Positions 17,465 through 25,971 of a DNA stretch of 64,000 nucleotides are shown here, in pieces. This stretch comes from Streptomyces sp. NBC_00234 (GTDB taxonomy: Bacteria > Actinomycetota > Actinomycetes > Streptomycetales > Streptomycetaceae). Positions within the stretch are counted from its first letter, which is position 1; each line of letters starts with the position of its first letter. Location: assembly GCF_036195325.1 (NCBI RefSeq), contig NZ_CP108101.1:3534001-3598000 (forward strand), given 5' to 3'. A model generated the notes under the pieces. The model was not told the DNA's origin and did not search any database. It worked only from the letters and a program-made list of their open reading frames with translations. The position numbers were made by a program, and so were the translations under genes.

Positions 17465-17487
17465 AGCCCCGGTCGGGGACCGGGGCT
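17465..17487 (-). terminator. Hairpin terminator after mqnE
   Basis: Perfect 10-bp stem AGCCCCGGTC / GACCGGGGCT with a GGG loop, flanked by GAGAA and CTCTC, 26 bases after the mqnE stop. Confidence 0.75.
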
Positions 17488-17512
17488 CTCGTACGGAACG
17501 GTGCGCCGGACG

Positions 17513-18676
17513 TCAGACGCGCATCGGCTGCGGCGACTCACGCCGCCCGGCGTCCGGACCCGGGTACTCCCGCAGGATCTCGTACCGGGTGTTCCGCTCC
17601 ACGGGCCGGAAGCCCGCGTCACGGATCAGGTCCAGCAGATCGTCACGGCCGAGCTTGTTCGGCGTGCCGTAGTTGTCCGCGTCGTGCGTGATCTTGTACT
17701 CGACGACCGAGCCGTCCATGTCGTCGGCACCGTGCTGAAGGGCGAGCTGGGCGGTCTGCACGCCGTGCATCACCCAGAACACCTTCACGTGCGGCACGTT
17801 GTCGAACAGGAGTCGCGAGACCGCGAAGGTCTTCAGCGCCTCGGCGCCCGTCGCCATCGTCGTCCGCGCCTGGAGCTTGTTGCGGACCTTGCCGTCCTTC
17901 ATGTCCACGAAGTCGTGCTGGTAGCGCAGCGGGATGAAGACCTGGAAACCGCCGGTCTCGTCCTGCATCTCCCGCAGCCGCAGCACGTGGTCGACGCGGT
18001 GACGGGGCTCCTCGATGTGCCCGTACAGCATCGTCGCCGGGGTCTTGAGCCCCTTCTCGTGCGCGAGACGGTGGATGCGCGACCAGTCCTCCCAGTGGGT
18101 GTCGTGGTCGACGATGTGCTGGCGGACCTCCCAGTCGAAGATCTCCGCGCCGCCACCGGTCAGCGACTCCAGACCGGCCTCGATCAGCTCGTCGAGGATC
18201 TCGGAGGCGGTGAGCCCCGAGATCGTCTCGAAGTGGTGGATCTCCGTCGCCGTGAACGCCTTGAGCCCCACGTTCGGCAGGGCTTCCTTCAGCGCGCTCA
18301 GCGAACGCGGGTAGTAGCGCCACGGGAGGGTGGGGTGCAGCCCGTTGACGATGTGCAGCTCGGTGAGGTTCTCGTTCTCCATCGCCTTGGCGAGGCGGAC
18401 GGCCTCCTCGATGCGCATCGTGTACGCGTCCTTCTCGCCCGGCTTGCGCTGGAACGAGCAGTACGCGCAGGACGCGGTGCACACGTTGGTCATGTTCAGG
18501 TGACGGTTGACGTTGAAGTGCACGACGTCGCCGTTCTTGCGCGTGCGCACCTCATGGGCCAGTCCGCCGAGCCACGCCAGGTCGTCGGACTCGTAGAGGG
18601 CGATCCCGTCCTCGCGGGTCAGCCGCTCGCCGGCCCGGACCTTCTCCTCCAGCTCGCGCTTGAGTCCCGCGTCCAC
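17513..18676 (-). CDS. mqnE: Aminofutalosine synthase MqnE (radical SAM)
   Basis: A 387-residue radical SAM enzyme that joins 3-[(1-carboxyvinyl)oxy]benzoate and the adenosyl radical to make aminofutalosine, an early step of futalosine-route menaquinone synthesis. The [4Fe-4S] motif CxxxCxxC appears as CTASCAYCSF after FNVNRHLNMTNV, which is characteristic of MqnE; NGLHPTLPWRYYP and FIPLRYQHDFVDM follow. GTG at 18676 (GGGAGG, 7-base gap) is preferred to the ATG 15 bases upstream, which has a ribosome site only 2 bases away. The Lrp regulator and the ubiX, mqnP and decarboxylase genes nearby belong to the same pathway. Confidence 0.95.
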   Translation of the reverse strand: MDAGLKRELEEKVRAGERLTREDGIALYESDDLAWLGGLAHEVRTRKNGDVVHFNVNRHLNMTNVCTASCAYCSFQRKPGEKDAYTMRIEEAVRLAKAMENENLTELHIVNGLHPTLPWRYYPRSLSALKEALPNVGLKAFTATEIHHFETISGLTASEILDELIEAGLESLTGGGAEIFDWEVRQHIVDHDTHWEDWSRIHRLAHEKGLKTPATMLYGHIEEPRHRVDHVLRLREMQDETGGFQVFIPLRYQHDFVDMKDGKVRNKLQARTTMATGAEALKTFAVSRLLFDNVPHVKVFWVMHGVQTAQLALQHGADDMDGSVVEYKITHDADNYGTPNKLGRDDLLDLIRDAGFRPVERNTRYEILREYPGPDAGRRESPQPMRV

Positions 18677-18724
18677 TAGGGCGCCTCCCATATCTCCGTG
18701 TAACAGACTCCGACCACCGTACGC

Positions 18725-19180
18725 CTAGCCCTCGTCGGGCAGGTCCCCGACCCGGTTCTCCCACTTCGTGGACAACACGATCGTCGTACGGGTGCGGGAG
18801 ACGCCCTTCGTGCCGCTCAGCCTGCGGATCGTCTTCTCCAGGCCGTCCACGTCACCGACGCGGACCTTGAGCATGTACGAGTCGTCGCCCGCGATGAACC
18901 AGCAGTCCTCGATCTCCGCCAGGTCCTTCAGCCGGTGCGCCACGTCCTCGTGGTCGGCGGCGTCGGAGAGGGAGATGCCGATCAGGGCGGTGACGCCCAG
19001 TCCGAGCGAGGCCGAGTCGACGGTGGCGCGGTAGCCGGTGATGACACCGGCGGTTTCCAGCCGATTGATGCGGTCGGTGACGCTGGGCCCGGAGAGCCCG
19101 ACGAGCCGTCCCAGCTCGGCGTACGAGGCCCTGCCGTTCTCCCTGAGGGCCTGGATGAGCTGCCTGTCCACCGCGTCCAT
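18725..19180 (-). CDS. Lrp/AsnC family transcriptional regulator
   Basis: A 151-residue regulator. The HTH is at the N terminus (DRQLIQALRENGRASYAELG, then RLVGLSGPSVTDRINRLE) and the RAM ligand domain follows (IGISLSDAADH, CWFIAGDDSYMLKV). The inner ATG at 19180 is chosen because GGAAGG precedes it by 10 bases; an ATG 18 bases upstream lacks a site. It lies 48 bases before mqnE on the same strand and probably shares its transcript, so it may tie menaquinone synthesis to an amino-acid signal. That link is inference. Confidence 0.88.
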   Translation of the reverse strand: MDAVDRQLIQALRENGRASYAELGRLVGLSGPSVTDRINRLETAGVITGYRATVDSASLGLGVTALIGISLSDAADHEDVAHRLKDLAEIEDCWFIAGDDSYMLKVRVGDVDGLEKTIRRLSGTKGVSRTRTTIVLSTKWENRVGDLPDEG

Positions 19181-19313
19181 ATGACTGAAACCTTCCATTG
19201 TTCAGCAGTACCGCGAGTTTACGTATAGAATCTAAGGCATGCAGGCTTCGAGCCCTGCAAATCTTTCAGAACATCCAAGAAATGCTTTCGAATCTTCAGG
19301 AGTGAACTTCACC

Positions 19314-19448
19314 GTGTACACGATCGAGATGGCCTACGCCCGGATGCGCGAGCTGCAGGACCTGGCCAACCGCTCGCGTGCCCACCAGCCCGCCGCCGCG
19401 CACCGGATCGACAAGGCCCGGACCCCGCGCGCACCCAAGAAGCGCTGA
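19314..19448 (+). CDS. Small basic hypothetical protein (44 aa)
   Basis: A short ORF with normal Streptomyces third-position G/C bias from about 19325 on, reading VYTIEMAYARMRELQDLANR and ending in a basic KARTPRAPKKR tail. The start is GTG at 19314 with CAGGAG 11 bases upstream; an ATG at 19329 is possible. It is divergent from the Lrp gene across an A/T-rich promoter region that contains a GGCT-TCG-AGCC hairpin. The product is amphipathic and basic, perhaps nucleic-acid binding; no family is recognised. Confidence 0.6.
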   Translation: MYTIEMAYARMRELQDLANRSRAHQPAAAHRIDKARTPRAPKKR

Positions 19449-19470
19449 CCCGCACCCCTCGCGAGCAGCA

Positions 19471-20142
19471 TCAGGAGCGGGAGCCACCGAGCTCTCCCTC
19501 CCAGCGGCGGTAGAGCTGATGCGGCACCCCTGCCGCGTCCAGCACCCGCCCCGCGACGAAATCCACCAGATCCTGGATGTGCGTCGCGCCCGCGTAGAAC
19601 GCCGGAGAGGCGGGCAGCACCACGGCGCCCGCCTCGTCCAGCGCCACCAGAGCCTTCAGCGTCTGACCGCTGAGCGGCGTCTCGCGCACCGTCACGACCA
19701 GCTTCCGCCGCTCCTTGAGCGTCACGCTCGCGGCCCGCTGGAGCAGATCCTTCGACAACCCCAGCGCCACCCCGGCCACACAGGCCGTCGACGCCGGAAC
19801 GATCAGCATCCCCTTCGCCGGGTACGACCCCGAGGACGGCCCGGCGGCCAGATCGCCGGCCGCCCAGTGCCGTACGTCGTCGAGATCGCTCCCGCCCACC
19901 GCGAAGGTGTCCGGCTTCCCGTCCGCGCCCCGCGCCAGCCAGCCGCGCAGATCCTCGCGCCAGTGAGCGTCGCGGAAGGCGATCCCGGTCTCGTCCAGCA
20001 GTGTCAGCCGCGAGGCACGGCTCACCACCAGGTCCACACTCTCCCCGGCGGCCAGCAGCCCTCGCAGGACCGCGGCGGCGAACGGGGTCCCTGACGCGCC
20101 GGACACCCCGACAATCCAAGGCCGCCGCTGCTGTTGACTCAT
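19471..20142 (-). CDS. ubiX: UbiX family flavin prenyltransferase (menaquinone pathway)
   Basis: A 223-residue flavoprotein-fold enzyme that prenylates FMN to the prFMN cofactor needed by UbiD-type decarboxylases. It has the FMN-binding start WIVGVSGASGTPFAAAVLRG, SSGSYPAKGMLIVPASTACV and LKERRKLVVTVRETPLS, all typical of UbiX. ATG at 20142 is chosen over an upstream in-frame GTG because it begins at the family's usual N terminus; the ribosome site is weak. The UbiD-like and UbiA-like partners lie 0.7-3 kb to the right. Confidence 0.92.
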   Translation of the reverse strand: MSQQQRRPWIVGVSGASGTPFAAAVLRGLLAAGESVDLVVSRASRLTLLDETGIAFRDAHWREDLRGWLARGADGKPDTFAVGGSDLDDVRHWAAGDLAAGPSSGSYPAKGMLIVPASTACVAGVALGLSKDLLQRAASVTLKERRKLVVTVRETPLSGQTLKALVALDEAGAVVLPASPAFYAGATHIQDLVDFVAGRVLDAAGVPHQLYRRWEGELGGSRS

Positions 20143-20264
20143 CGAAGTCCCGGGTTTCACACCTGTGAGCCTATCCGGCACCCCGCACCAGGAACCGAGT
20201 CAGGGCCTCGGGACGTTCCGACAGATGAGGGGCAGGACTGTGCAGGCCCGGGACAGGGGGAGCC

Positions 20265-20876
20265 ATGACCGGCATCCGTAACTCCGCCACGACCACGACC
20301 ACCGGTGCCCGGGCCATGACGGCCGGCGCGGTGATGCTGGGCTGGGTCGCCCTGCTGTGGGTGCTGGAAGGCATCGACACGGCGACGGGCCATGCGCTGG
20401 ACACCTACGGAATCAGCCCCCGCGAGCCCTCCGAACTGCTCGACATCGTGCCGTCCGCCTTCCTGCACAGCGGCTGGGACCACGTCGCGTCCAACAGCGT
20501 CCCGCTGCTGGTCCTGGGCTTCATCGCGGCGCTCGCCGGGCTGCGCAGGTTCGCCGCCGTCGTCCTCACGGTCGTCCTGATCGGCGGCCTGGGCGTCTGG
20601 CTCACCGCCCCGTCCCACACCGTCACGCTCGGCGCGTCCGGCGTGGTCTTCGGCCTCTTCGGCTATCTGCTGGTCCGCGGCTTCGTGGACCGGCGCCCCC
20701 TCGACATCGTGGTGGGCGTGATCATCGCCGCGGTCTACGGCTCGATCCTCTGGGGCGTCCTGCCCACCGACTCGGGCATCAGCTGGCAGGGACACCTCTT
20801 CGGCCTGATCGGCGGGGTCGTGGCGGCCTTCGCCTTCCGCAGACCCCGCCGCACCGCCACCGCCGTCACGGCGTGA
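20265..20876 (+). CDS. Rhomboid family intramembrane serine protease
   Basis: A 203-residue polytopic membrane protein with about six hydrophobic helices. The catalytic serine is in GASGVVFG and the histidine in GHLFGLIGG, the rhomboid Ser-His dyad; HSGWDHVASNSVPLLVLG is the usual H-x-x-x-N region in TM2. It would cleave transmembrane substrates in the plasma membrane. The ATG follows GGGGGAG. It sits between ubiX and mqnP on the opposite strand, and its 3' end overlaps mqnP by 11 bases; no functional link to menaquinone is evident. Confidence 0.92.
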   Translation: MTGIRNSATTTTTGARAMTAGAVMLGWVALLWVLEGIDTATGHALDTYGISPREPSELLDIVPSAFLHSGWDHVASNSVPLLVLGFIAALAGLRRFAAVVLTVVLIGGLGVWLTAPSHTVTLGASGVVFGLFGYLLVRGFVDRRPLDIVVGVIIAAVYGSILWGVLPTDSGISWQGHLFGLIGGVVAAFAFRRPRRTATAVTA

Positions 20877-21768
20877 GGCCACGCACCAGCAGATCCAGCA
20901 GCGCGCAGGCGAACAGCGCCATGCCGATGAAGCCGTTCACCGAGAAGAACGCCCTGTTGAGCCGGGACAGGTCGTGCGGACGCACCACCCGGTGCTCGTA
21001 CACGAAGGCCACGGCGACGATCACCATGCCGATCCAGTAGAGCAGTTCCGCCCCGATCGCGAGACCGAACCAGACCAGCATCCCGGTCGTCACCACGTGA
21101 CAGACCCGCGCGCCCCACAGCGCCGCCGGAATCCCGAAGCGCGCGGGGAACGAGAGCACCCCGTGGGCGCGGTCGGCCTGCACGTCCTGGCAGGCGAAGA
21201 TCAGATCGAAGCCGCCGATCCAGATCCCGACGGCCAGCCCCAGGATCACCGCGTCCCACGACCAGCTGCCCGTCACCGCGAGCCAGGCGCCGATCGGCCC
21301 CATGGCCTGCGCGAGCCCCAGGATGGCGTGCGGGAAGTTCGTGAACCGCTTGCCGTACGGATAGACGACCATCGGCACGACGGCCAGCGGCGCCAGCGCC
21401 AGACAGAGCGGGTTCAGCAGGGCCGCCGCACCGAGGAAGACGACGAGGGCGACGAGCGCCCCGGTCCACGCCGACCTCACGGAGACCGCGCCGGTGACCA
21501 GTTCACGGCTCGCGGTCCGGGGGTTACGGGCGTCGATCTCCCGGTCGATGATCCGGTTGGCGGCCATCGCGAACGTCCGCAGCCCGACCATCGCGAGCGT
21601 GACGAGCAGCAGCGTGCCCCAGTGGATGTTCTCGTCCGTCTGGAACATCGCGGTCAGCGCGGCGATGTAGGCGAAGGGCAGCGCGAAGACCGAGTGCTCG
21701 ATCATGACCAGACGGAGGAACGCCTTGGTCCTGCCGGGCGTGGGCAGCGCGGCGGCTGAGGCGCTCAC
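20866..21768 (-). CDS. mqnP: Menaquinone biosynthesis prenyltransferase MqnP (UbiA family)
   Basis: A 300-residue membrane prenyltransferase that attaches the polyprenyl chain to the naphthoate precursor. The first Asp-rich motif is NRIIDREIDARNPRT and the second DLIFACQDVQADRAHG; eight or nine hydrophobic helices follow UbiA topology. GTG at 21768 overlaps the decarboxylase stop as GTGA and has GGAG 8 bases upstream. Coupling to a UbiD-type decarboxylase and the proximity of mqnE identify the futalosine branch rather than ubiquinone synthesis. Confidence 0.92.
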   Translation of the reverse strand: MSASAAALPTPGRTKAFLRLVMIEHSVFALPFAYIAALTAMFQTDENIHWGTLLLVTLAMVGLRTFAMAANRIIDREIDARNPRTASRELVTGAVSVRSAWTGALVALVVFLGAAALLNPLCLALAPLAVVPMVVYPYGKRFTNFPHAILGLAQAMGPIGAWLAVTGSWSWDAVILGLAVGIWIGGFDLIFACQDVQADRAHGVLSFPARFGIPAALWGARVCHVVTTGMLVWFGLAIGAELLYWIGMVIVAVAFVYEHRVVRPHDLSRLNRAFFSVNGFIGMALFACALLDLLVRGLTP

Positions 21769-23222
21769 AGGCCGTACTCCTTCCAGCGGCGGTCGACCTT
21801 CGCCGCCGTCTCCGGGTCGGACTCGACCATGTCGGGCCAGCCGCCGTCCCGGGTGTAGCCCTCCTCGGGCCACTTCCTCGTCGCGTCGATCCCCGCCTTG
21901 CCACCCCAGAACTGCTGGTAGGAGGCGTGGTCGAGATGGTCGACGGGCCCCTCGGCGACGGTCAGGTCGCGTGCGTAGTCGGTGTTCCCGAGCGCCCGCC
22001 ACGCCACTTCGTGGAGGTCGTGGACGTCGCAGTCGGAGTCCACCACCACGATCAGCTTGGTCAGCGACATCATGTGCGCGCCCCAGATGGCACTCATGAC
22101 CTTCTGGGCGTGCTTCGGGTACTTCTTGTCGATCGAGACGATCGCGCAGTTGTGGAAGCCGCCCGCCTCGGGCAGGTGGTAGTCCACGATGTCCGGCACG
22201 ATGATCTTCAGGAGCGGCAGGAAGAAGCGCTCCGTGGCCCGCCCCAGCGGACCGTCCTCGGTCGGCGGCCGGCCCACCACGATCGACTGGATCAGCGGAC
22301 GCTTCCGCATGGTCACGCAGTCGATCGTCAGCGCGGGGAATGGTTCCTGCGGCGTGTAGAAGCCGGTGTGGTCGCCGAACGGCCCCTCCGGCAGCATCTC
22401 CCCCGGCTCCAGCCAGCCCTCGATGACGACCTCGGCCTGCGCCGGCACCTGGAGCGGCACCGTCTTGCAGTCGACCATCTCGATCCGCTTGCCCTGGATG
22501 AAGCCCGCGAAGAGGTACTCGTCGATGTCACCCGGCAGCGGCGCGGTGGAGGCGTACGTCACGGCGGGCGGTGCCCCGAAGGCGATCGCGACCGGCAGCC
22601 GCTCACCGCGCTTCGCGGCGACCTGGTAGTGGTTGCGGCTGTCCTTGTGGATCTGCCAGTGCATGCCGATGGTGCGCTTGTCGTGGCGCTGGAGGCGGTA
22701 GAGCCCCAGATTCCGGATGCCGGTCTCGGGGTGCTTGGTGTGGGTGAGCCCCAGGTTGAAGAAGGAGCCGCCGTCCTTCGGCCAGGTGAAGAGTGCCGGC
22801 AGCTGCTCCAGGTCCACGTCGTCGCCGGTGAGGACGACCTCCTGGACGGGAGCGTGCTCGGACTTCACCTTCTTCGGCGGCACGTGCACCATCGAGCCGA
22901 GCTTCCCGAACGCCTCACGGACCCCGACGAAACCGTGCGGCAGCTCCGGCTTGAGGAGCCCGCCGATCTTGTCGCTGATCTCGGCGTACGACTTCAACCC
23001 GAGTGCCTTGAGGAGCCGCCGGTCCGTCCCGAAGACGTTCATCGCCAGGGGCATGGTCGCCCCCTTGACGTTCTCGAAGAGCAACGCGGGTCCGCCCGCC
23101 TTGTTCACCCGGTCGACGATCTCGCCGACCTCCAGATGCGGGTCGACCTCGGCCTTGATGCGCTTGAGATCGCCCTCGCGCTCCAGAGCCCGGAGCAGGG
23201 AGCGAAGATCGTCGTAAGCCAT
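21765..23222 (-). CDS. mqnL: Menaquinone biosynthesis decarboxylase (UbiD family)
   Basis: A 485-residue prFMN-dependent decarboxylase acting on the naphthoate intermediate. It has KAGGPALLFENVKG, NLGLYRLQRHDKRTIGMHWQ (prFMN/metal site), GPFGDHTGFYTP with catalytic-type residues, and HMMSLTKLIVVVDSDCDVHD. The length is typical. ATG at 23222; it is the first gene of a two-gene unit with mqnP (GTGA overlap). It needs the prFMN made by the UbiX protein encoded 1.6 kb downstream. The symbol follows the futalosine naming and is less certain than the family. Confidence 0.92.
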   Translation of the reverse strand: MAYDDLRSLLRALEREGDLKRIKAEVDPHLEVGEIVDRVNKAGGPALLFENVKGATMPLAMNVFGTDRRLLKALGLKSYAEISDKIGGLLKPELPHGFVGVREAFGKLGSMVHVPPKKVKSEHAPVQEVVLTGDDVDLEQLPALFTWPKDGGSFFNLGLTHTKHPETGIRNLGLYRLQRHDKRTIGMHWQIHKDSRNHYQVAAKRGERLPVAIAFGAPPAVTYASTAPLPGDIDEYLFAGFIQGKRIEMVDCKTVPLQVPAQAEVVIEGWLEPGEMLPEGPFGDHTGFYTPQEPFPALTIDCVTMRKRPLIQSIVVGRPPTEDGPLGRATERFFLPLLKIIVPDIVDYHLPEAGGFHNCAIVSIDKKYPKHAQKVMSAIWGAHMMSLTKLIVVVDSDCDVHDLHEVAWRALGNTDYARDLTVAEGPVDHLDHASYQQFWGGKAGIDATRKWPEEGYTRDGGWPDMVESDPETAAKVDRRWKEYGL

Positions 23223-23312
23223 GCGTCCCAGTATCGGCCACCCGCTACCCTGGCCCCGTCACCGGGGCGGGACACCGCGCCCCCTCACCTCTTCTCGGGG
23301 GACCCTTCCACC

Positions 23313-23720
23313 ATGCTCAGGGCCTTGATCTATCTTCTGCCGCTGGCACTGACGATCTACGCGTTCATCGACTGTCTGAACACCCCGGAGGACGAGGCCA
23401 AGCACCTTCCGAAGCTGGCCTGGGTCTTCATCATTCTGCTGTTCTGGATCGTGGGCCCGATCGTGTGGTTCGCCGCGGGCAAGATGCGCGTGGCGCCCGA
23501 CGGCGGCCGTACGCCCTCCGAGTGGCACCGCAACCACCGCCACACGTGGGTGGCGCCCGACGACAATCCCGACTTCCTCAAGTCGCTCAAGGACGAGAAC
23601 GAGAAGGACGAGTCCGTCCTCAAGGACTGGGAGGCGGACCTGCGCCGCCGCGAGGAAGAGCTGAAGCGCCGTGACGCGGAGGGCGGAAGCCCGGAGGACC
23701 CGACGCCGCCGAAGGGCTGA
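23313..23720 (+). CDS. PLDc_N domain small membrane protein
   Basis: A 135-residue protein: N-terminal hydrophobic helix (ALIYLLPLALTIYAFIDCL), a short polar stretch with TPEDEAKHLPK, a second helix (WVFIILLFWIVGPIVWFAAG), then a charged tail ending in a coiled-coil-like EADLRRREEELKRRDAE. This is the phospholipase D-nuclease N-terminal (PLDc_N) membrane domain without any catalytic HKD motif. The tail has the HTWVAPDDNPDFLKSL stretch common in actinobacterial members. The function is unknown; it faces the ATPase gene 121 bases downstream on the same strand. Confidence 0.82.
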   Translation: MLRALIYLLPLALTIYAFIDCLNTPEDEAKHLPKLAWVFIILLFWIVGPIVWFAAGKMRVAPDGGRTPSEWHRNHRHTWVAPDDNPDFLKSLKDENEKDESVLKDWEADLRRREEELKRRDAEGGSPEDPTPPKG

Positions 23721-23841
23721 GACCCGGCCGGTCACGATCGGGCTCAATCGTTCGAAAATCTACACCTGCCCCCAACACCCTCCCGATATCCTGATGTTGA
23801 CGCTGTGACAGGTCGTACGGGGTGTCGGCACTGGGGGTGCG

Positions 23842-25971
23842 GTGGACAGAGAGCTGTACGGACGCGAGGCGATTTTCGGCAACGACGGCCTGGCGGCACG
23901 TCTGACAGGTCTCACTCCGTACGGCTCGGCCAAGACGCCGTACGAGCACCGCGACGATCCGCCGGTGGTCGTGCTGACCGGTGGCCGCGGCATGGGCAAG
24001 ACCGCGACGCTCAAGCAACTGCGCCATGTGTACCGGGAGATCACCCCGGTCGCGCTGGTCGACTGCGAGGCGGTCGCGCCGCCGGAGGATCCCGGGCCGG
24101 GCTGGACGCCGGTGACCGGGGCGCTGCCCGCGCTGGCCGTCCAGCTGACGCCGAGGGTGCGGGCGGCGAAGCCGGTGCAGTTCCCCCGACTCAGCCTGGG
24201 TCTGGTGGCGGTCGCGTCCATCGCCTGGAGCCGTGAGGACGAGACGCAGGCCCAGCGCGATCTCCAGTCCCTCGGGCCGGTGCTCGCGACCGTGGACTCC
24301 AGGCCGGGTGCGGCGCAGGGCTGGGTCACCAAGGTGCTGACGAAGCTGGCGGCTACGGCGTTCGACGCGGTCGCGCCGCTGGCCGGGCTGATCGCCGAGG
24401 CGACCGTGGAGTCGGTGCTGGAAGAGACGTTCAGCCGCTTCCAGCGCCGCACCGTCGACTGGTACGGCGCCTATCCGCACGCCGGGGGCGACGGCCGGAT
24501 CGGGCTGCGGCAGCTCGCGGTCGACTTCGAGCGGGGCGGGGATCTGCGCAGGCGGGCCGAGGACCATCTGGTCGGGGCGCTGGTCGAGGACCTCTACCGG
24601 GCCTACCGGGGCACGGCGCTGGGCATGCGCCGGGGCCGTCCCGTGATCCTGCTGGACAACGCCCACAACGCGCTGGGCCGGCAGCTGGTCGAGCCGGTGC
24701 TGCGGGCACGGGCGTCGGGCCGCCGCGACCAGATCGTCTTCTTCGCCGCCTCCCGCTCCAGCGACCACGAGGGGCTGCGGCACGCCGTCCACCACCGGCT
24801 GCCGGAGGTGGCGCACGCCTCGCACTGGACCCGCGGCACGGAGGTGACCTCCGGCATCCTCGCGGTGGGGCTCACCCCGCTGAGCGCCGCGCACGCCCAG
24901 GCCGCGTTCGAGCGCCACGACCCGGGGGCCCGTACACCGGCCGGCCTGGCGCGCGGGGTGCACCGGCTGACGGGGGGCCGGCCGCTGGGGATCGCGCTGT
25001 TCGCCCAGGCGGCGGGCGAGGCGGAGCGGCCCGGTTCTCTGGTGCCGGGCGCGCTGCTGGACTGCACGGTGCAGGTGCGTGAGGACCGGCAGCCGGTGCG
25101 GCTGGCGGACGAGCTGCTGGAGCGGCTGCTGCCGGGGCAGCGCCTGGAGGTCCTGAGTGTGCTGGCCGCCGCGCACGGCGAGGAGTCGGCCAGGCTGCTG
25201 GCCGGGCTCCGGCTGCGGGGCGAGTCCCTGGACGGCGACGTGGCCCTGCGGGTACGGGACGTGCTGCGCGCGGAGGACTGGCGGGTCGGTCCCGAGTACT
25301 TCGTCGGCGACCCGTTGCTGCGCTCGCTGCTGCTGCACCGGCTGCGGTTCCAGGACGACGACCATCCCCGGTACGCGGTGTGGCGCGCGGTGCACGAGTC
25401 GCTGCGCGAGGTCTACCAGACGGGGAACGTCGCGAGCGCCCCGCACCGGCTGCACGAGGAGCTGGTGCTGGGCCGGGAGGCGGCGTGCGTGACGCATCTG
25501 CGGGTGCGTTTCCCGCGACCCGACGTGCCGGGCTGGCTGGGCGAACTGCGGCTGATCGCCTCGGCGCCGTATCCGCGTGAGCGTGCGGCGCGCGGTCCCG
25601 ACCCGCGGCGGGCGGTCGCGCTGGGCCAGGACGTGGCCGGAGGGCCGCTGCCCGAGGAACGGACCGGTCTTGCCGGGCTCGACGAGGAGGCCGCGGAGCT
25701 CCAGCTGCGGATGCGCCGGCTGCTGCACGCGGTGTGGCTGCTGTCCGATCCGCTGGCCCTGCCGGACGACGAGGTGACCGACAAGATGGCGCACGAGCTG
25801 CGGCAGCTGTCCGGCAGGCACCTCACGGGCAACGCGGTGCTGTGGGACGCGGCGACGCACTGGCCGCGGGACATCAGGGCGTGGCGATCGCTGTCCATGC
25901 CGCCGGGGGTCCCGCAGGACGGGGCGCCGGACCGACGGAACCGACAGGGGGACGGTGGCTCGGATGCGTAA
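23842..25971 (+). CDS. Large P-loop ATPase of unrecognised family
   Basis: A 709-residue cytoplasmic protein. A Walker A motif GGRGMGKT lies at residues 47-54 after strand PPVVVLT, and a Walker B-like VILLDNAHN at about 268-276, with Asn in place of the second acidic residue. The AAA/STAND-like core spans roughly 40-340 with a long helical insert (about 140-200); the remainder is Leu/Arg-rich and helical with no domain I can name. There is no HTH, TIR or protease motif. GTG at 23842 has only a weak ribosome site. The last 8 bases overlap the sensor gene, so the two proteins are likely made together and may interact. Confidence 0.8.
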   Translation: MDRELYGREAIFGNDGLAARLTGLTPYGSAKTPYEHRDDPPVVVLTGGRGMGKTATLKQLRHVYREITPVALVDCEAVAPPEDPGPGWTPVTGALPALAVQLTPRVRAAKPVQFPRLSLGLVAVASIAWSREDETQAQRDLQSLGPVLATVDSRPGAAQGWVTKVLTKLAATAFDAVAPLAGLIAEATVESVLEETFSRFQRRTVDWYGAYPHAGGDGRIGLRQLAVDFERGGDLRRRAEDHLVGALVEDLYRAYRGTALGMRRGRPVILLDNAHNALGRQLVEPVLRARASGRRDQIVFFAASRSSDHEGLRHAVHHRLPEVAHASHWTRGTEVTSGILAVGLTPLSAAHAQAAFERHDPGARTPAGLARGVHRLTGGRPLGIALFAQAAGEAERPGSLVPGALLDCTVQVREDRQPVRLADELLERLLPGQRLEVLSVLAAAHGEESARLLAGLRLRGESLDGDVALRVRDVLRAEDWRVGPEYFVGDPLLRSLLLHRLRFQDDDHPRYAVWRAVHESLREVYQTGNVASAPHRLHEELVLGREAACVTHLRVRFPRPDVPGWLGELRLIASAPYPRERAARGPDPRRAVALGQDVAGGPLPEERTGLAGLDEEAAELQLRMRRLLHAVWLLSDPLALPDDEVTDKMAHELRQLSGRHLTGNAVLWDAATHWPRDIRAWRSLSMPPGVPQDGAPDRRNRQGDGGSDA

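Noticed and set aside
20265-20876. Rhomboid gene as part of the menaquinone pathway
   Set aside because: It is on the opposite strand, with an intact Ser-His protease dyad and no link to quinone chemistry; position alone is not evidence.
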